The notes: a model not told the origin generated them from the letters alone. Positions 1-6,529 are shown, counted from the first letter of the stretch. The stretch is DNA of 7,674 nucleotides from Auritidibacter sp. Marseille-P8566 (GCA_943325595.2 CALPQA020000076.1:1-7674); one strand, 5' to 3'. Numbers and translations are program-made.

Positions 1-36
1 ACCAAAAACAAAGTTGAATTATTAGGCTGTCTGTAA
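1..36 (+). CDS. possible 3' end of an upstream gene (partial)
   Basis: Frame 1 is open from the first base and ends in TAA at 34-36, giving the tail TKNKVELLGCL. The other two forward frames close sooner (TAG at 23-25, TGA at 15-17). Eleven residues are too few to identify a protein, and an open stretch this short can occur by chance. It fits a same-strand gene ending 44 bases before the next start. Confidence 0.25.
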   Translation, partial: TKNKVELLGCL

Positions 37-80
37 TGAACTTTTTTAAAATTTTGCTCAAATAATTAAATAATTTAAAA

Positions 81-392
81 ATGGAAAAAATAGAAAATAA
101 AAAAATACCGGTAACAATAATTTTAATAAGTGTTATAGGGATTATCATTGGCTACTTAATAAAAGACAGTTATTATGATGATGGTTCAATTCAATTACTT
201 TATGTTGATAGAAATTATCCTTTAAAATATTATGAAATTTATGTTTTTGGATACCTAATTGAATACACAACTTTTTTAAGTGTAATGCTTTTGATATTAG
301 GCTTAGGAATATATTCTTTATTGTTTAAAACAGATGAAGAAATCAAAATTAGTTTAAACAAATTTAAAAATCGTTTTAAGACAATTAAATGA
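81..392 (+). CDS. small two-helix membrane protein, unknown function
   Basis: This is a 103-residue protein I do not recognise. It has two clear hydrophobic segments, about residues 11-27 (VTIILISVIGIIIGYLI) and 64-82. They are separated by about 36 residues rich in Tyr and Asp (YYDDG, YVDRNYPLKYYEIY). The Lys-rich ends (MEKIENKK at the start, NKFKNRFKTIK at the end) suggest that both termini are cytoplasmic and that the Tyr-rich loop faces the periplasm. The ATG follows an A/T-rich leader (AATAATTTAAAA) with no Shine-Dalgarno, as is usual in Bacteroidota. The stop is nine bases before the DUF805 gene, so the two are probably co-transcribed. No catalytic motif is visible; the role is unknown. 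Confidence 0.75.
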   Translation: MEKIENKKIPVTIILISVIGIIIGYLIKDSYYDDGSIQLLYVDRNYPLKYYEIYVFGYLIEYTTFLSVMLLILGLGIYSLLFKTDEEIKISLNKFKNRFKTIK

Positions 393-401
393 AATCAAAA
401 T

Positions 402-980
402 ATGAATAATAGCTTAGAAAATTTTAAAAATCAGTTACAAAAAACTAAAACCTCTTTGGCTTTTAAAAGTGTTAAAAAAAAATACCAAGACTTTTATTCT
501 GTAGGAGAAAGTAACAAAATTATTCATGTGGAAGAAAGTAAAGTTGAGAAAGAAATTGAGGATAAAGAATATTGGATAGAAAGGTTTTTCAGTTACGATG
601 GGAGAATTAATAGAACAGATTTTTTTTGGAGTACAGTATTATTTTCTTTCATATTTTATGTGATTATAGATAAAATAATGAGTAAGCCCAATGAAGAACC
701 AGCTTCTGTGTTTAGTTCTATTTTTTTAATTTTACTAATTCTTTTAAATTTCGGAATAAAAACAAAAATCAAAAGACTTCACGATATGAATTTATCTGGT
801 TGGATTTGTTTAATACCCTTTGTTTTAGAAGTATCATTGGTAACTTCATTAATTTTCAAAAATTACGTATCTACAGATTTTGGTTTAGCTTCAATATTCT
901 TGTTTGTTGGAATAGTTCCTCTTTTTAATATTTTACTTATATCTATACCTGGTTCAAAATCTAAAAATAAATTTGGATAA
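402..980 (+). CDS. DUF805 family membrane protein with charged N-terminal extension
   Basis: A 192-residue protein with a C-terminal DUF805 domain, a widespread inner-membrane family of unknown function. The hallmarks are present in order: F-S-Y-D-G-R-I-N-R at 63-71, R-L-H-D at 125-128 followed by S-G-W at 132-134, and the closing P-G-x4-N-K-F-G at 183-192. Hydrophobic segments lie near 76-90, 103-118, 135-152 and 162-182. The first 60 residues are not part of the usual domain: they are Lys/Glu-rich, probably helical and cytoplasmic (SKVEKEIEDKEYWIERFF at the junction). The start is nine bases after the preceding stop. A second DUF805 protein, with a different N-terminal domain, is encoded at 4863-5951. 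The family assignment is firm; the function is not known. Confidence 0.88.
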   Translation: MNNSLENFKNQLQKTKTSLAFKSVKKKYQDFYSVGESNKIIHVEESKVEKEIEDKEYWIERFFSYDGRINRTDFFWSTVLFSFIFYVIIDKIMSKPNEEPASVFSSIFLILLILLNFGIKTKIKRLHDMNLSGWICLIPFVLEVSLVTSLIFKNYVSTDFGLASIFLFVGIVPLFNILLISIPGSKSKNKFG

Positions 981-1016
981 ATTCACTAAAATTTAGCATC
1001 TAAAACAATATAAAAA

Positions 1017-1322
1017 ATGAAAACTCCCTTAATTATAGCCTGTTTATTGCTTTTAATAGCTACTGCAACAATGCCTTATGGTTATTATCAGTTTTTACGA
1101 ATTGCAATTACAATTGTAGCAGGAATTATAGCTTATGATTTATTTGAAAATAAGAGAAGCAAATGGTTTATTGCATTTGTTTTAATAATGATTTTGTACA
1201 ATCCTATTATTGTTATCCATCTTGATAAAGCAATTTGGAAACCTATAAATATTATTTCGGCTGTGTTTTTTGGACTTTTTGCATTGGCAAATAAATGCAA
1301 GGACAATAAATTGACAAGTTAA
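1017..1322 (+). CDS. small membrane protein resembling DUF6804
   Basis: A 101-residue, almost wholly hydrophobic protein with about four membrane segments: near 4-19, 26-42, 49-66 and 77-91. The pattern matches my memory of the DUF6804 family. It has a short first helix, then M-P-Y-G-Y-Y-Q-F-L-R (19-28) before the second helix, and a Y-N-P-I motif (61-64) after the third. A conserved-looking Trp-rich turn (KAIWKPINII, 71-80) leads into the last helix. The short Lys-rich C-terminus is probably cytoplasmic. The leader CTAAAACAATATAAAAA before the ATG resembles the leader of the next gene. It lies 36 bases after the DUF805 gene and 22 before the lipoprotein gene, so it is probably in the same operon. 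The family function is unknown. Confidence 0.8.
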   Translation: MKTPLIIACLLLLIATATMPYGYYQFLRIAITIVAGIIAYDLFENKRSKWFIAFVLIMILYNPIIVIHLDKAIWKPINIISAVFFGLFALANKCKDNKLTS

Positions 1323-1344
1323 ATTCTACCTAAAACAAATTAAA

Positions 1345-1827
1345 ATGAAAAATCACCTAAAAATAATCACACTAACTTCAATTATATTTTTATTGAACAG
1401 CTGCAGTTACTTTTCTAATGATAAAGAAGAAAAACGAAAAGCAGAGAATTTAAAATGGAAACAGGAAAACGAAATTGAGGCTAATAAAGATTATCAGTAT
1501 GTCAATCATTCTGTATCTTTTGAAACAAATATTCCAAAAGACACGGTAGCAATTGTTTTGAGAGAATATTATAAAACTTATATAGGATTTGTGTTTAATA
1601 AAAAAAGAAACTCATTAGAAGAAATTGACACATTTCCTAAAATATATTTTGAGGATAATACACACAAATTAGATTTTATAAATAGTATTATTAAAAAGCA
1701 ATTTGTAAACGAAAAATCTGCTTATTTAATTTTTAATAAAATTGATTGTTTTTTTAATAATAAAAACATCAAAAAAGAACTAGAATATATAGAAAGTGAA
1801 GTTGATGATTTGAAACCAACCGATTAA
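1345..1827 (+). CDS. predicted lipoprotein, unknown function
   Basis: A 160-residue protein with a lipoprotein signal peptide: basic MKNHLK, a hydrophobic stretch IITLTSIIFLL, then L-N-S-C with the lipidated Cys at position 20. The mature part begins SYFSNDKEEKRK. Acidic and Lys residues soon after the Cys are reminiscent of surface-export signals of Bacteroidota lipoproteins, but the match is loose, so surface location is only a possibility. Residues 25-45 are highly charged and probably helical. The remainder looks like a small mixed alpha/beta domain (SVSFETNIPKDTVAIVLREYY, then FPKIYFED) that I do not recognise. It is the last gene of the left block and is followed by a 170-base gap. The start is supported by the signal peptide. 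Confidence 0.8.
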   Translation: MKNHLKIITLTSIIFLLNSCSYFSNDKEEKRKAENLKWKQENEIEANKDYQYVNHSVSFETNIPKDTVAIVLREYYKTYIGFVFNKKRNSLEEIDTFPKIYFEDNTHKLDFINSIIKKQFVNEKSAYLIFNKIDCFFNNKNIKKELEYIESEVDDLKPTD

Positions 1828-1888
1828 CACAATATCTAATACAACTAATTATACCCCAACTACTACTATTACATGCAGGAGAGTCCAA

Positions 1889-1917
1889 GAATGGTACTTA
1901 AAAAATAAGTGTTCTTC
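1889..1917 (+). terminator. imperfect hairpin after the lipoprotein gene
   Basis: The arms GAATGGTACTTA and TAAGTGTTCTTC pair across an AAAAA loop with one mismatch and three G-U pairs, giving about eleven pairs. Only AAAATTTT follows, not a clean T-run. It lies 62 bases after the lipoprotein stop. It could be a weak terminator for the left block or simply a structured leader. Confidence 0.25.
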
Positions 1918-1961
1918 CAAAATTTTAGGCTTCTTTAATTCTATATATTGCCTAGCTCCGA

Positions 1962-1969
1962 AACCTTTG
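1962..1969 (+). promoter_or_regulatory. possible -7 box for the gene at 1998
   Basis: AACCTTTG, followed by CACC, matches the Bacteroidota -7 consensus TAnnTTTG except for its first base, and sits 28 bases before the ATG at 1998. The only nearby upstream TTG (1948-1950) is 11 bases away, which is too close for the usual -33 spacing, so this is a weak call. Confidence 0.3.
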
Positions 1970-1997
1970 CACCACATAATTACAGCATTAATTTAAA

Positions 1998-3008
1998 ATG
2001 ATAAATGATAAAAACGAATTAATAATTGAGAGTTTCCAAAAAATGGATTGGGATATGCTTGCTGTTTTGTTGGACAATAACAAAACCTATCAAAATGCAA
2101 CAAAAGAAGTATTTCTTGAAAAAATAAATGTAGCATTTTCAGAACTAAAGGAGAATGGTGACACTTTTTTATTATCACATAAAGGATTTTGCAATTTTAA
2201 TGAATGTCCTAACAAATGTTGTAAAGGATATTCATTTGTAGGCAATAAGTCAAAGAAACACATTGACCTAATTTTTGATGAATTGGAGAATAATATAAAA
2301 GACATTTATCATTGCAGTGATTTTAAAACTAATGACATGACTGTCAAAAAAGAAAGTTTGATAGGGATTGATATAATGAATGATGAGAGGGCAGACTTTA
2401 AACCAAGTATTGATTTTTTGATTAAAAGTCAAAAATGCAAATTGGCATATGATGAACTGATTCAGTTCCAAAACACAGTTATTGGTAAAGAAGTGTATTT
2501 AGTGTGGTTGGAAAAATTTTCCATTTTAAAAGAATCATTAAACCTACAAGCATTTAACTATGCTGGATTTGACAAATTCTATTGGCTCTATAGTAGAATT
2601 GAAGAACTGAAGCATTATTTGCAATCAGATGATTTTGTAAAAGAAGCTTTAGAAGAATTTCAAACCATTGGAAAGAATAATGAACCAAAATTGTTAAAAT
2701 GGCTAGTTAAATATGAAAAAACAGGTGAGGATCTTGTAATGTTACTGTTCTTATTTGAAGAAATTGATTTTGAAAACCTTGAAGATAATGCCTATTTTAA
2801 AGTTGATGTTTTAAAAATAAAGACATTAGATTTCAAGTGTCTTGCAAAATTCCGGTTTTTGTTTGATAACCATTATTGGAATATGCTTGAAAAATATACA
2901 ACTTTTACCAAAGAGGAAACTACACACCATATGAATGCAAATAACGAAATGTCAAACAACATTAACTCTTTGTCTTACCATTTAGAGAAAAGAGGTATTG
3001 ATTTATAA
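1998..3008 (+). CDS. 336-residue protein with Cys cluster, unknown function
   Basis: A soluble-looking protein with no signal peptide or membrane segment; I do not recognise the family. Residues 1-55 are helical and charged. Residues 58-82 hold a tight Cys group, C65-x4-C70-x3-C74-C75, inside GFCNFNECPNKCCKGYSFVG. Cys106 and Cys147 follow, so a metal site is conceivable, but no known zinc or iron-sulphur spacing fits. The C-terminal part (about 160-300) is helical and rich in Trp, Phe and Glu. Residues 196-241 align without gaps to residues 54-99 of the 162-residue protein encoded at 5952-6440. Twelve of 46 positions are identical, including both Trp, and the stretch ends in a shared W-L-x3-E-K. 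The gene stands alone between gaps of 170 and 323 bases. The first ATG is used; the leader is ATTAATTTAAA. Confidence 0.8.
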   Translation: MINDKNELIIESFQKMDWDMLAVLLDNNKTYQNATKEVFLEKINVAFSELKENGDTFLLSHKGFCNFNECPNKCCKGYSFVGNKSKKHIDLIFDELENNIKDIYHCSDFKTNDMTVKKESLIGIDIMNDERADFKPSIDFLIKSQKCKLAYDELIQFQNTVIGKEVYLVWLEKFSILKESLNLQAFNYAGFDKFYWLYSRIEELKHYLQSDDFVKEALEEFQTIGKNNEPKLLKWLVKYEKTGEDLVMLLFLFEEIDFENLEDNAYFKVDVLKIKTLDFKCLAKFRFLFDNHYWNMLEKYTTFTKEETTHHMNANNEMSNNINSLSYHLEKRGIDL

Positions 3009-3019
3009 TTAATTTGTAC

Positions 3020-3033
3020 TTGCAAATTTGCAA
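3020..3033. repeat. perfect 14-base palindrome
   Basis: TTGCAAATTTGCAA is identical to its reverse complement and starts 11 bases after the stop of the 336-residue gene. No T-run follows and there is no loop, so it looks more like a dimer-binding site than an intrinsic terminator. A palindrome of this size in such AT-rich DNA could also arise by chance. Confidence 0.4.
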
Positions 3034-3168
3034 CACTCAATTCCTAATACACACAAATTCTATTTTTGCCTTACAATTCTAGCTGAAATATATTTTAACT
3101 AAAGGAGTTTCTGGATGTGTTTTCCAACATTAATTTGAAAAGAATCGTCTGACATTGAACTATTTTGA

Positions 3169-3312
3169 GTTGTAGTATTTGATAACTCAAATTTTGTTCT
3201 ATTTTTGTTTAATGTGGTTATCATTTATGACAACTATTACAAAAATGTAATAAATATAGCCTTACAGGATGCTGTAGCTAAACATGAAAAAAGAGTGAAA
3301 AGATTAACCTAA
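3169..3312 (+). pseudogene. open frame without a start codon, possible gene remnant
   Basis: Forty-seven codons are open between TGA at 3166-3168 and TAA at 3310-3312, with no ATG. The first part translates to low-complexity hydrophobic sequence, but the end, NIALQDAVAKHEKRVKRLT, reads like an amphipathic helix of a real protein. It ends 19 bases before the next gene. It may be the tail of a decayed gene or chance; the promoter candidate overlaps its 5' part, which argues against an intact gene. Confidence 0.2.
3179..3207 (+). promoter_or_regulatory. Bacteroidota-type promoter for the right block
   Basis: TTG at 3179-3181, 18 bases, then TATTTTTG at 3200-3207 fits the Bacteroidota sigma consensus TTG-N17-23-TAnnTTTG in every fixed position. 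Transcription would start near 3212 and give a leader of about 120 bases before the ATG at 3332. It is the best promoter candidate in the window and would serve the block 3332-6440. Confidence 0.5.
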
Positions 3313-3331
3313 TACTTAAAAAGTAAAAGCT

Positions 3332-3541
3332 ATGGCTATAAATGAAAAAGCAATAATTAAAATTATATGGTATATTTTATTAAGTCCAGCTTTAATTGGT
3401 ATAGGACGTTATTATATAATATTATACAATAAAACTGTATTTAGTAGTGATGTAGCTGGAAACCTGACACCTATTTACTTTGGCTTAATGGCTATAGCGG
3501 GAGCTTATTTAATAAAGAATGATGATGTTAAAAAAGATTAA
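3332..3541 (+). CDS. 69-residue two-helix membrane protein
   Basis: A very small protein of unknown function with two membrane segments, about residues 9-32 (IKIIWYILLSPALIGIG, then RYYIILY) and 45-61 (LTPIYFGLMAIAGAYLI). They are joined by a short polar loop (NKTVFSSDVAGN). The basic N-terminus and Lys/Asp-rich C-terminus (KNDDVKKD) suggest both ends are cytoplasmic. Only three bases separate its TAA from the ATG of the TPR-membrane protein, so the two are almost certainly co-transcribed and probably translationally coupled. It may be a partner of the membrane anchor of that protein, which is inference. The start is supported by the first in-frame ATG lying just before the hydrophobic region. 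Confidence 0.75.
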   Translation: MAINEKAIIKIIWYILLSPALIGIGRYYIILYNKTVFSSDVAGNLTPIYFGLMAIAGAYLIKNDDVKKD

Positions 3542-3544
3542 TAT

Positions 3545-4825
3545 ATGATATTTGAAAATTATAATATAGGAGCTGAAGCTATAAAAAACCAACAATACAA
3601 AGAAAGCATTCAATATTTCACAAAAGCAATTAATGAAAATAATTTGATAGGTTGTTCTTTTTCACTAGCTTATTTCTATAGGGCTACAGCGAATTATTAT
3701 ACAAGTGAATTTGAAAAAGCTTTAATAGATTTTAACGAGTCTATTAATGTAATGAAAGATGACTTTAAATTTTATTTATTTAGGGGCTTAACTTATTTTT
3801 CTCTAAAAAATTATGATGAAGCAGAAACAGATTTCAATAAAGTAATAGAAATAAATGTTGATTTTTATGAGGTTAATATTTATTTATATGAAATTTATAA
3901 AATTAAAAATAAAGATAATTTGTCTTTAACATTAGCTAAAAAAATTATTGAATCAAATCCAAGAGGAATTAACGAATTAAGTAAATTAGGAACAAAGCAT
4001 CTTGATCAAGATTCTTTTCAAATTGCAAAAAATATTTATTTAGACATTTATAAACTTTGTCCCGAGAGTGTTAGTGCTATACAAGGTATAGCAATAGCAA
4101 ACGGACATTTAAAAAATTATGAAGAATCAACAGCTTTTTTTGATCTATTAATCAAATTAGACCCTGAAAATATAGACCACCATAAAAAAAATAGAGAATT
4201 ATCATTAAATGAATTAAATAAGGTTGATAATTTACCTGTTAGTACATCAAAAGATATTATTAATAACTCAAAACAAAATCCAAATAATTGGCAAAATGAC
4301 ATTCTTTCAGCATTAGAACTGGAAGGAACATTTAGTATGGATTATTGGAATGACAAACTAAATGCCGATATAGAAGGTTTTATTTTTATGCAAAGCGTGG
4401 CTCAAAGTCAACCTGCATATTCCTACTTGGATTCGTTGGGACTTGTAAATAGAGGTTTTTGTCCAATCACTGGGGAAAAAATCGAAAAAGGGTGGAAGTA
4501 TGATAGCAATGGTAGAAAAATATATTTATCAGAGAGAGCTAGTGAGTTAGGGGCGAAGAGGAAAGAAGAAGTCTCAAAGAAGCTAGAAGAAGCACATCGT
4601 AAGAGAGTAGAAAATAGTCCAGAATTAAAGAAAAGTGAACAGGCAGCTGAAAGGCGTGATGTTTATTGGAGGATAATATCACTCTCTGTTGCGTTTTGGT
4701 TAACATATAGAATAATAAAGCCTTCAGATATTTTAGATTATATCATAGCAATTGGAGTGTTTGTTTTGTTATTCTTCGCTATGAAGGTAGTTGCTGTTAT
4801 AATTCGGATTGTTATTGGAAGATAA
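3545..4825 (+). CDS. membrane-anchored TPR protein with CPITGE segment
   Basis: A 426-residue protein built of four parts. Six tetratricopeptide repeats cover about residues 4-37, 38-73, 74-107, 108-141, 142-175 and 176-209. All but the second are 34 residues long, and typical endings such as KAINEN, KVIEIN and LIKLDPEN are seen; TPRs form protein-binding superhelices. A polar linker (210-250) leads to a globular segment with GFCPITGEKIEKGW (304-317) and GRKIYLSE (323-330), which I have seen only as an unnamed motif. A charged, coiled-coil-like helix (331-372) is followed by two membrane segments near 374-390 and 396-420. There is no signal peptide, so the TPRs are probably cytosolic, tethered by the C-terminus. 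Base composition changes near 4300: about 21% G+C at 3841-4080 against about 38% at 4441-4680, counted by hand. This suggests a mosaic gene. The role is probably scaffold or adaptor. Confidence 0.85.
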   Translation: MIFENYNIGAEAIKNQQYKESIQYFTKAINENNLIGCSFSLAYFYRATANYYTSEFEKALIDFNESINVMKDDFKFYLFRGLTYFSLKNYDEAETDFNKVIEINVDFYEVNIYLYEIYKIKNKDNLSLTLAKKIIESNPRGINELSKLGTKHLDQDSFQIAKNIYLDIYKLCPESVSAIQGIAIANGHLKNYEESTAFFDLLIKLDPENIDHHKKNRELSLNELNKVDNLPVSTSKDIINNSKQNPNNWQNDILSALELEGTFSMDYWNDKLNADIEGFIFMQSVAQSQPAYSYLDSLGLVNRGFCPITGEKIEKGWKYDSNGRKIYLSERASELGAKRKEEVSKKLEEAHRKRVENSPELKKSEQAAERRDVYWRIISLSVAFWLTYRIIKPSDILDYIIAIGVFVLLFFAMKVVAVIIRIVIGR

Positions 4826-4862
4826 CTTAAAGGCAACTATTATTTAGGTTTAAATTAGAATT

Positions 4863-5951
4863 ATGGCAACTTTAAAAGAATTATTAGCTGGTATTTCAAC
4901 GAATTCTACTATTGAATTCAGAAACAATGATAAAGCCTCTGTTGATGGAACATTGTGGGCAAATGGCTGGGTTAAAAACATGGAAGGAAAACTCCTTTGT
5001 GTTGGTGCTACTCTAGAAACACTAGAGAAGCTTGAGACCAACCCAGACATTGATAATCTAATGCTAACAAAGCCTGAAGCAAGATTAAATTCATCAAATG
5101 GGTTAGAATATGATATGTGCCAATTATTTATTGATAATACCTTTAAAATTTCTCTTCAAGAATCTAATACAAGTTTTGAAATGAAATCAAATAATATTAA
5201 AAAATCTAATTTTATAATACATGATTTAAATCAAAAACTACTAAAATCTATATTTATTGGATTTTTAATTGCAATTATTTTTGGGTTTCTATTTTTTACT
5301 GAAATATTTTTATACAAAGGGTATGAAGTTTCCAGTGATGATAATTATACATTTGTCAAAGAAGCTTTTAATTATAAACTTGCAACACTAACATTTGCAT
5401 TAGTTTCTGGATTCATGTTTTTTGTGTTTTATGATGGTGAAAGGAAAACCAATTTAAAAACCAAGATAAATTTTTTGTTTGATAAATGTAAATCCAATAA
5501 AATACTTAAGTTTTTCACTTTGAAAGAAATTAAGAAGAATGTTTTTTTTTCCTTTTATAATCTACTATTTAATTTTAATGGTAGGATTTCAAGAAGGGAT
5601 TTTTTAGGCGAAACATTAGCTTTAAATTTGATTAGTTATCCATTTTGGAAATCACTTCAAAGTGAATCTTGTTTGGTTTTTAAAATTATTTTCATGATAA
5701 TTTATCTATTTTTTTCAGTAAAAACAAATGTTAGAAGACTTCATGATTTTAATTTTTCTGGATGGTATTCAATCATTTTTTTAATTCCATTTGGTACATA
5801 CTTATCAGGTTTATTAACTAAATGGGATTTCTTGATGACAATTATTTTAAGAGGATGGAATGTACTTTTTGGAGTAATTATAATTTACAATTTAATATTA
5901 TTGATTATGCCTGGTAATCAATTTACAAATACATTTGGTAAAAAAAAATAA
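4863..5951 (+). CDS. DUF805 membrane protein with novel N-terminal domain
   Basis: A 362-residue protein. Residues 1-100 form a soluble domain I do not recognise (DGTLWANGWVKNMEGKLLCVG at 29-49, NGLEYDMCQLFID at 79-91). Two membrane helices follow at about 129-151 and 173-190, then a basic linker, then a DUF805 domain from about 228. The domain shows F-N-G-R-I-S-R-R at 238-245, R-R-L-H-D at 291-295, S-G-W at 299-301 and the end motif P-G-x4-N-T-F-G at 350-359. Further hydrophobic stretches lie at about 252-262, 270-286, 302-318 and 334-349. It is about twice the size of a plain DUF805 protein. It starts 37 bases after the TPR gene and its TAA touches the ATG of the next gene, indicating one operon. 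The first 240 bases are richer in G+C (about 36%) than the helix-coding part (about 23%). Confidence 0.87.
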   Translation: MATLKELLAGISTNSTIEFRNNDKASVDGTLWANGWVKNMEGKLLCVGATLETLEKLETNPDIDNLMLTKPEARLNSSNGLEYDMCQLFIDNTFKISLQESNTSFEMKSNNIKKSNFIIHDLNQKLLKSIFIGFLIAIIFGFLFFTEIFLYKGYEVSSDDNYTFVKEAFNYKLATLTFALVSGFMFFVFYDGERKTNLKTKINFLFDKCKSNKILKFFTLKEIKKNVFFSFYNLLFNFNGRISRRDFLGETLALNLISYPFWKSLQSESCLVFKIIFMIIYLFFSVKTNVRRLHDFNFSGWYSIIFLIPFGTYLSGLLTKWDFLMTIILRGWNVLFGVIIIYNLILLIMPGNQFTNTFGKKK

Positions 5952-6440
5952 ATGTCAATAATTACCAATCCATATCTCAGAATCCTTCATGAAATAACCA
6001 AAAAATCAAACTATATCCCAAAAAAGGAGGAATATGTAGCTTGGTACGAAACCCACTATAAAACAATAGCTCAACAACCTTATAATGATTTCTTGATGCC
6101 AGAGATAATATGGGCTTTTAATGAATTTAAAACTTTAGTTGGTTTTCTTGACCAAGAGTCTCTAATAATTGAAGCCAACAACAGATTCAGACTCTTAGAC
6201 CAAGAAAATGATGAAAAAGTGATAGGATGGCTTTTGGAGCATGAAAAGTTATCAGAGGTAGTTGAACATTTTTATTGCTTACATTTTGAATGGTTTGATG
6301 ATAAAATTGAAGGAAATAAGATTATTGTGTGCAAAGAATTAGGAATAAAAATTGAACTTAGTGATTTTAAAGAATTTTTAGACTTTGAAAAGGCTTATAC
6401 ACGAATACAATTGAAACACAAGAAAAAAAATGTCCATTAA
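5952..6440 (+). CDS. 162-residue protein, short relative of the 336-residue protein
   Basis: A soluble, helical, Trp-rich protein without signal peptide or membrane segment; the family is not recognised. Residues 54-99 align without gaps to residues 196-241 of the protein encoded at 1998-3008. Shared residues include W54, L62, L66, E74-A75, F79, N86, K89, W93-L94 and E98-K99. The similarity probably extends upstream (Y-I-P-K-K-E-E-Y-V-A-W at 21-31 against V-I-G-K-E-V-Y-L-V-W). It lacks the Cys cluster, so it is either a natural one-domain member or a truncated one. Its ATG directly follows the TAA of the DUF805 gene with no spacer, so translation is very likely coupled. An 89-base gap follows, containing CCCC but no clear terminator. 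Confidence 0.78.
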   Translation: MSIITNPYLRILHEITKKSNYIPKKEEYVAWYETHYKTIAQQPYNDFLMPEIIWAFNEFKTLVGFLDQESLIIEANNRFRLLDQENDEKVIGWLLEHEKLSEVVEHFYCLHFEWFDDKIEGNKIIVCKELGIKIELSDFKEFLDFEKAYTRIQLKHKKKNVH

Positions 6441-6529
6441 GGTTTATTTCCCCTATTCCGACTACTTAAAAACATTATTAATTTAAACTACTTATTTTGA
6501 AACCAACAGACTGCCAAAAAGAAAAATTA

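Larger units (their letters stand above)
3009..3331. other. 323-base gap without an intact gene
   Basis: The gap holds a perfect palindrome just after the upstream stop (3020-3033), one strong promoter candidate (3179-3207), a second TATTTTTG box at 3061-3068 with no good -33 partner, and an open frame lacking a start codon (3169-3312). No RNA gene, inverted-repeat transposon end or tandem repeat was seen. Confidence 0.6.

Noticed and set aside
1993..2471. Three reverse-strand open frames (61-71 codons) within the 336-residue gene
   Set aside because: They overlap a well-supported forward gene, encode no recognisable domain and mirror its codons; they are shadows.
3101..3136. AAAGGAG followed by ATG at 3113, looking like a Shine-Dalgarno and start
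   Set aside because: The frame closes after seven codons and the other genes here do not use Shine-Dalgarno sites.
3259..3312. Resemblance of the remnant's tail (AVAKHEKRV) to the end of gp25/TssE-type baseplate proteins
   Set aside because: Too short to support a family call, and no other phage or type VI secretion gene is visible in the window.
4117..5050. Two reverse-strand open frames opposite the TPR-membrane and second DUF805 genes
   Set aside because: Ser/Phe/Leu-rich translations typical of antisense to Lys/Glu/Asn-rich coding sequence; the forward proteins have clear domains.
1808..6512. TTTGAAACCAAC shared between the end of the lipoprotein gene and the region before the four-TPR gene, both reading KPTD
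   Set aside because: A 12-base match is expected by chance somewhere in an AT-rich window of this size, and the similarity does not extend on either side.
6497..6529. TTG at 6497 as start of the four-TPR protein
   Set aside because: An ATG at 6530 lies before the first helix and the extra eleven residues show no homology to the TPR fold; TTG is kept only as an alternative.
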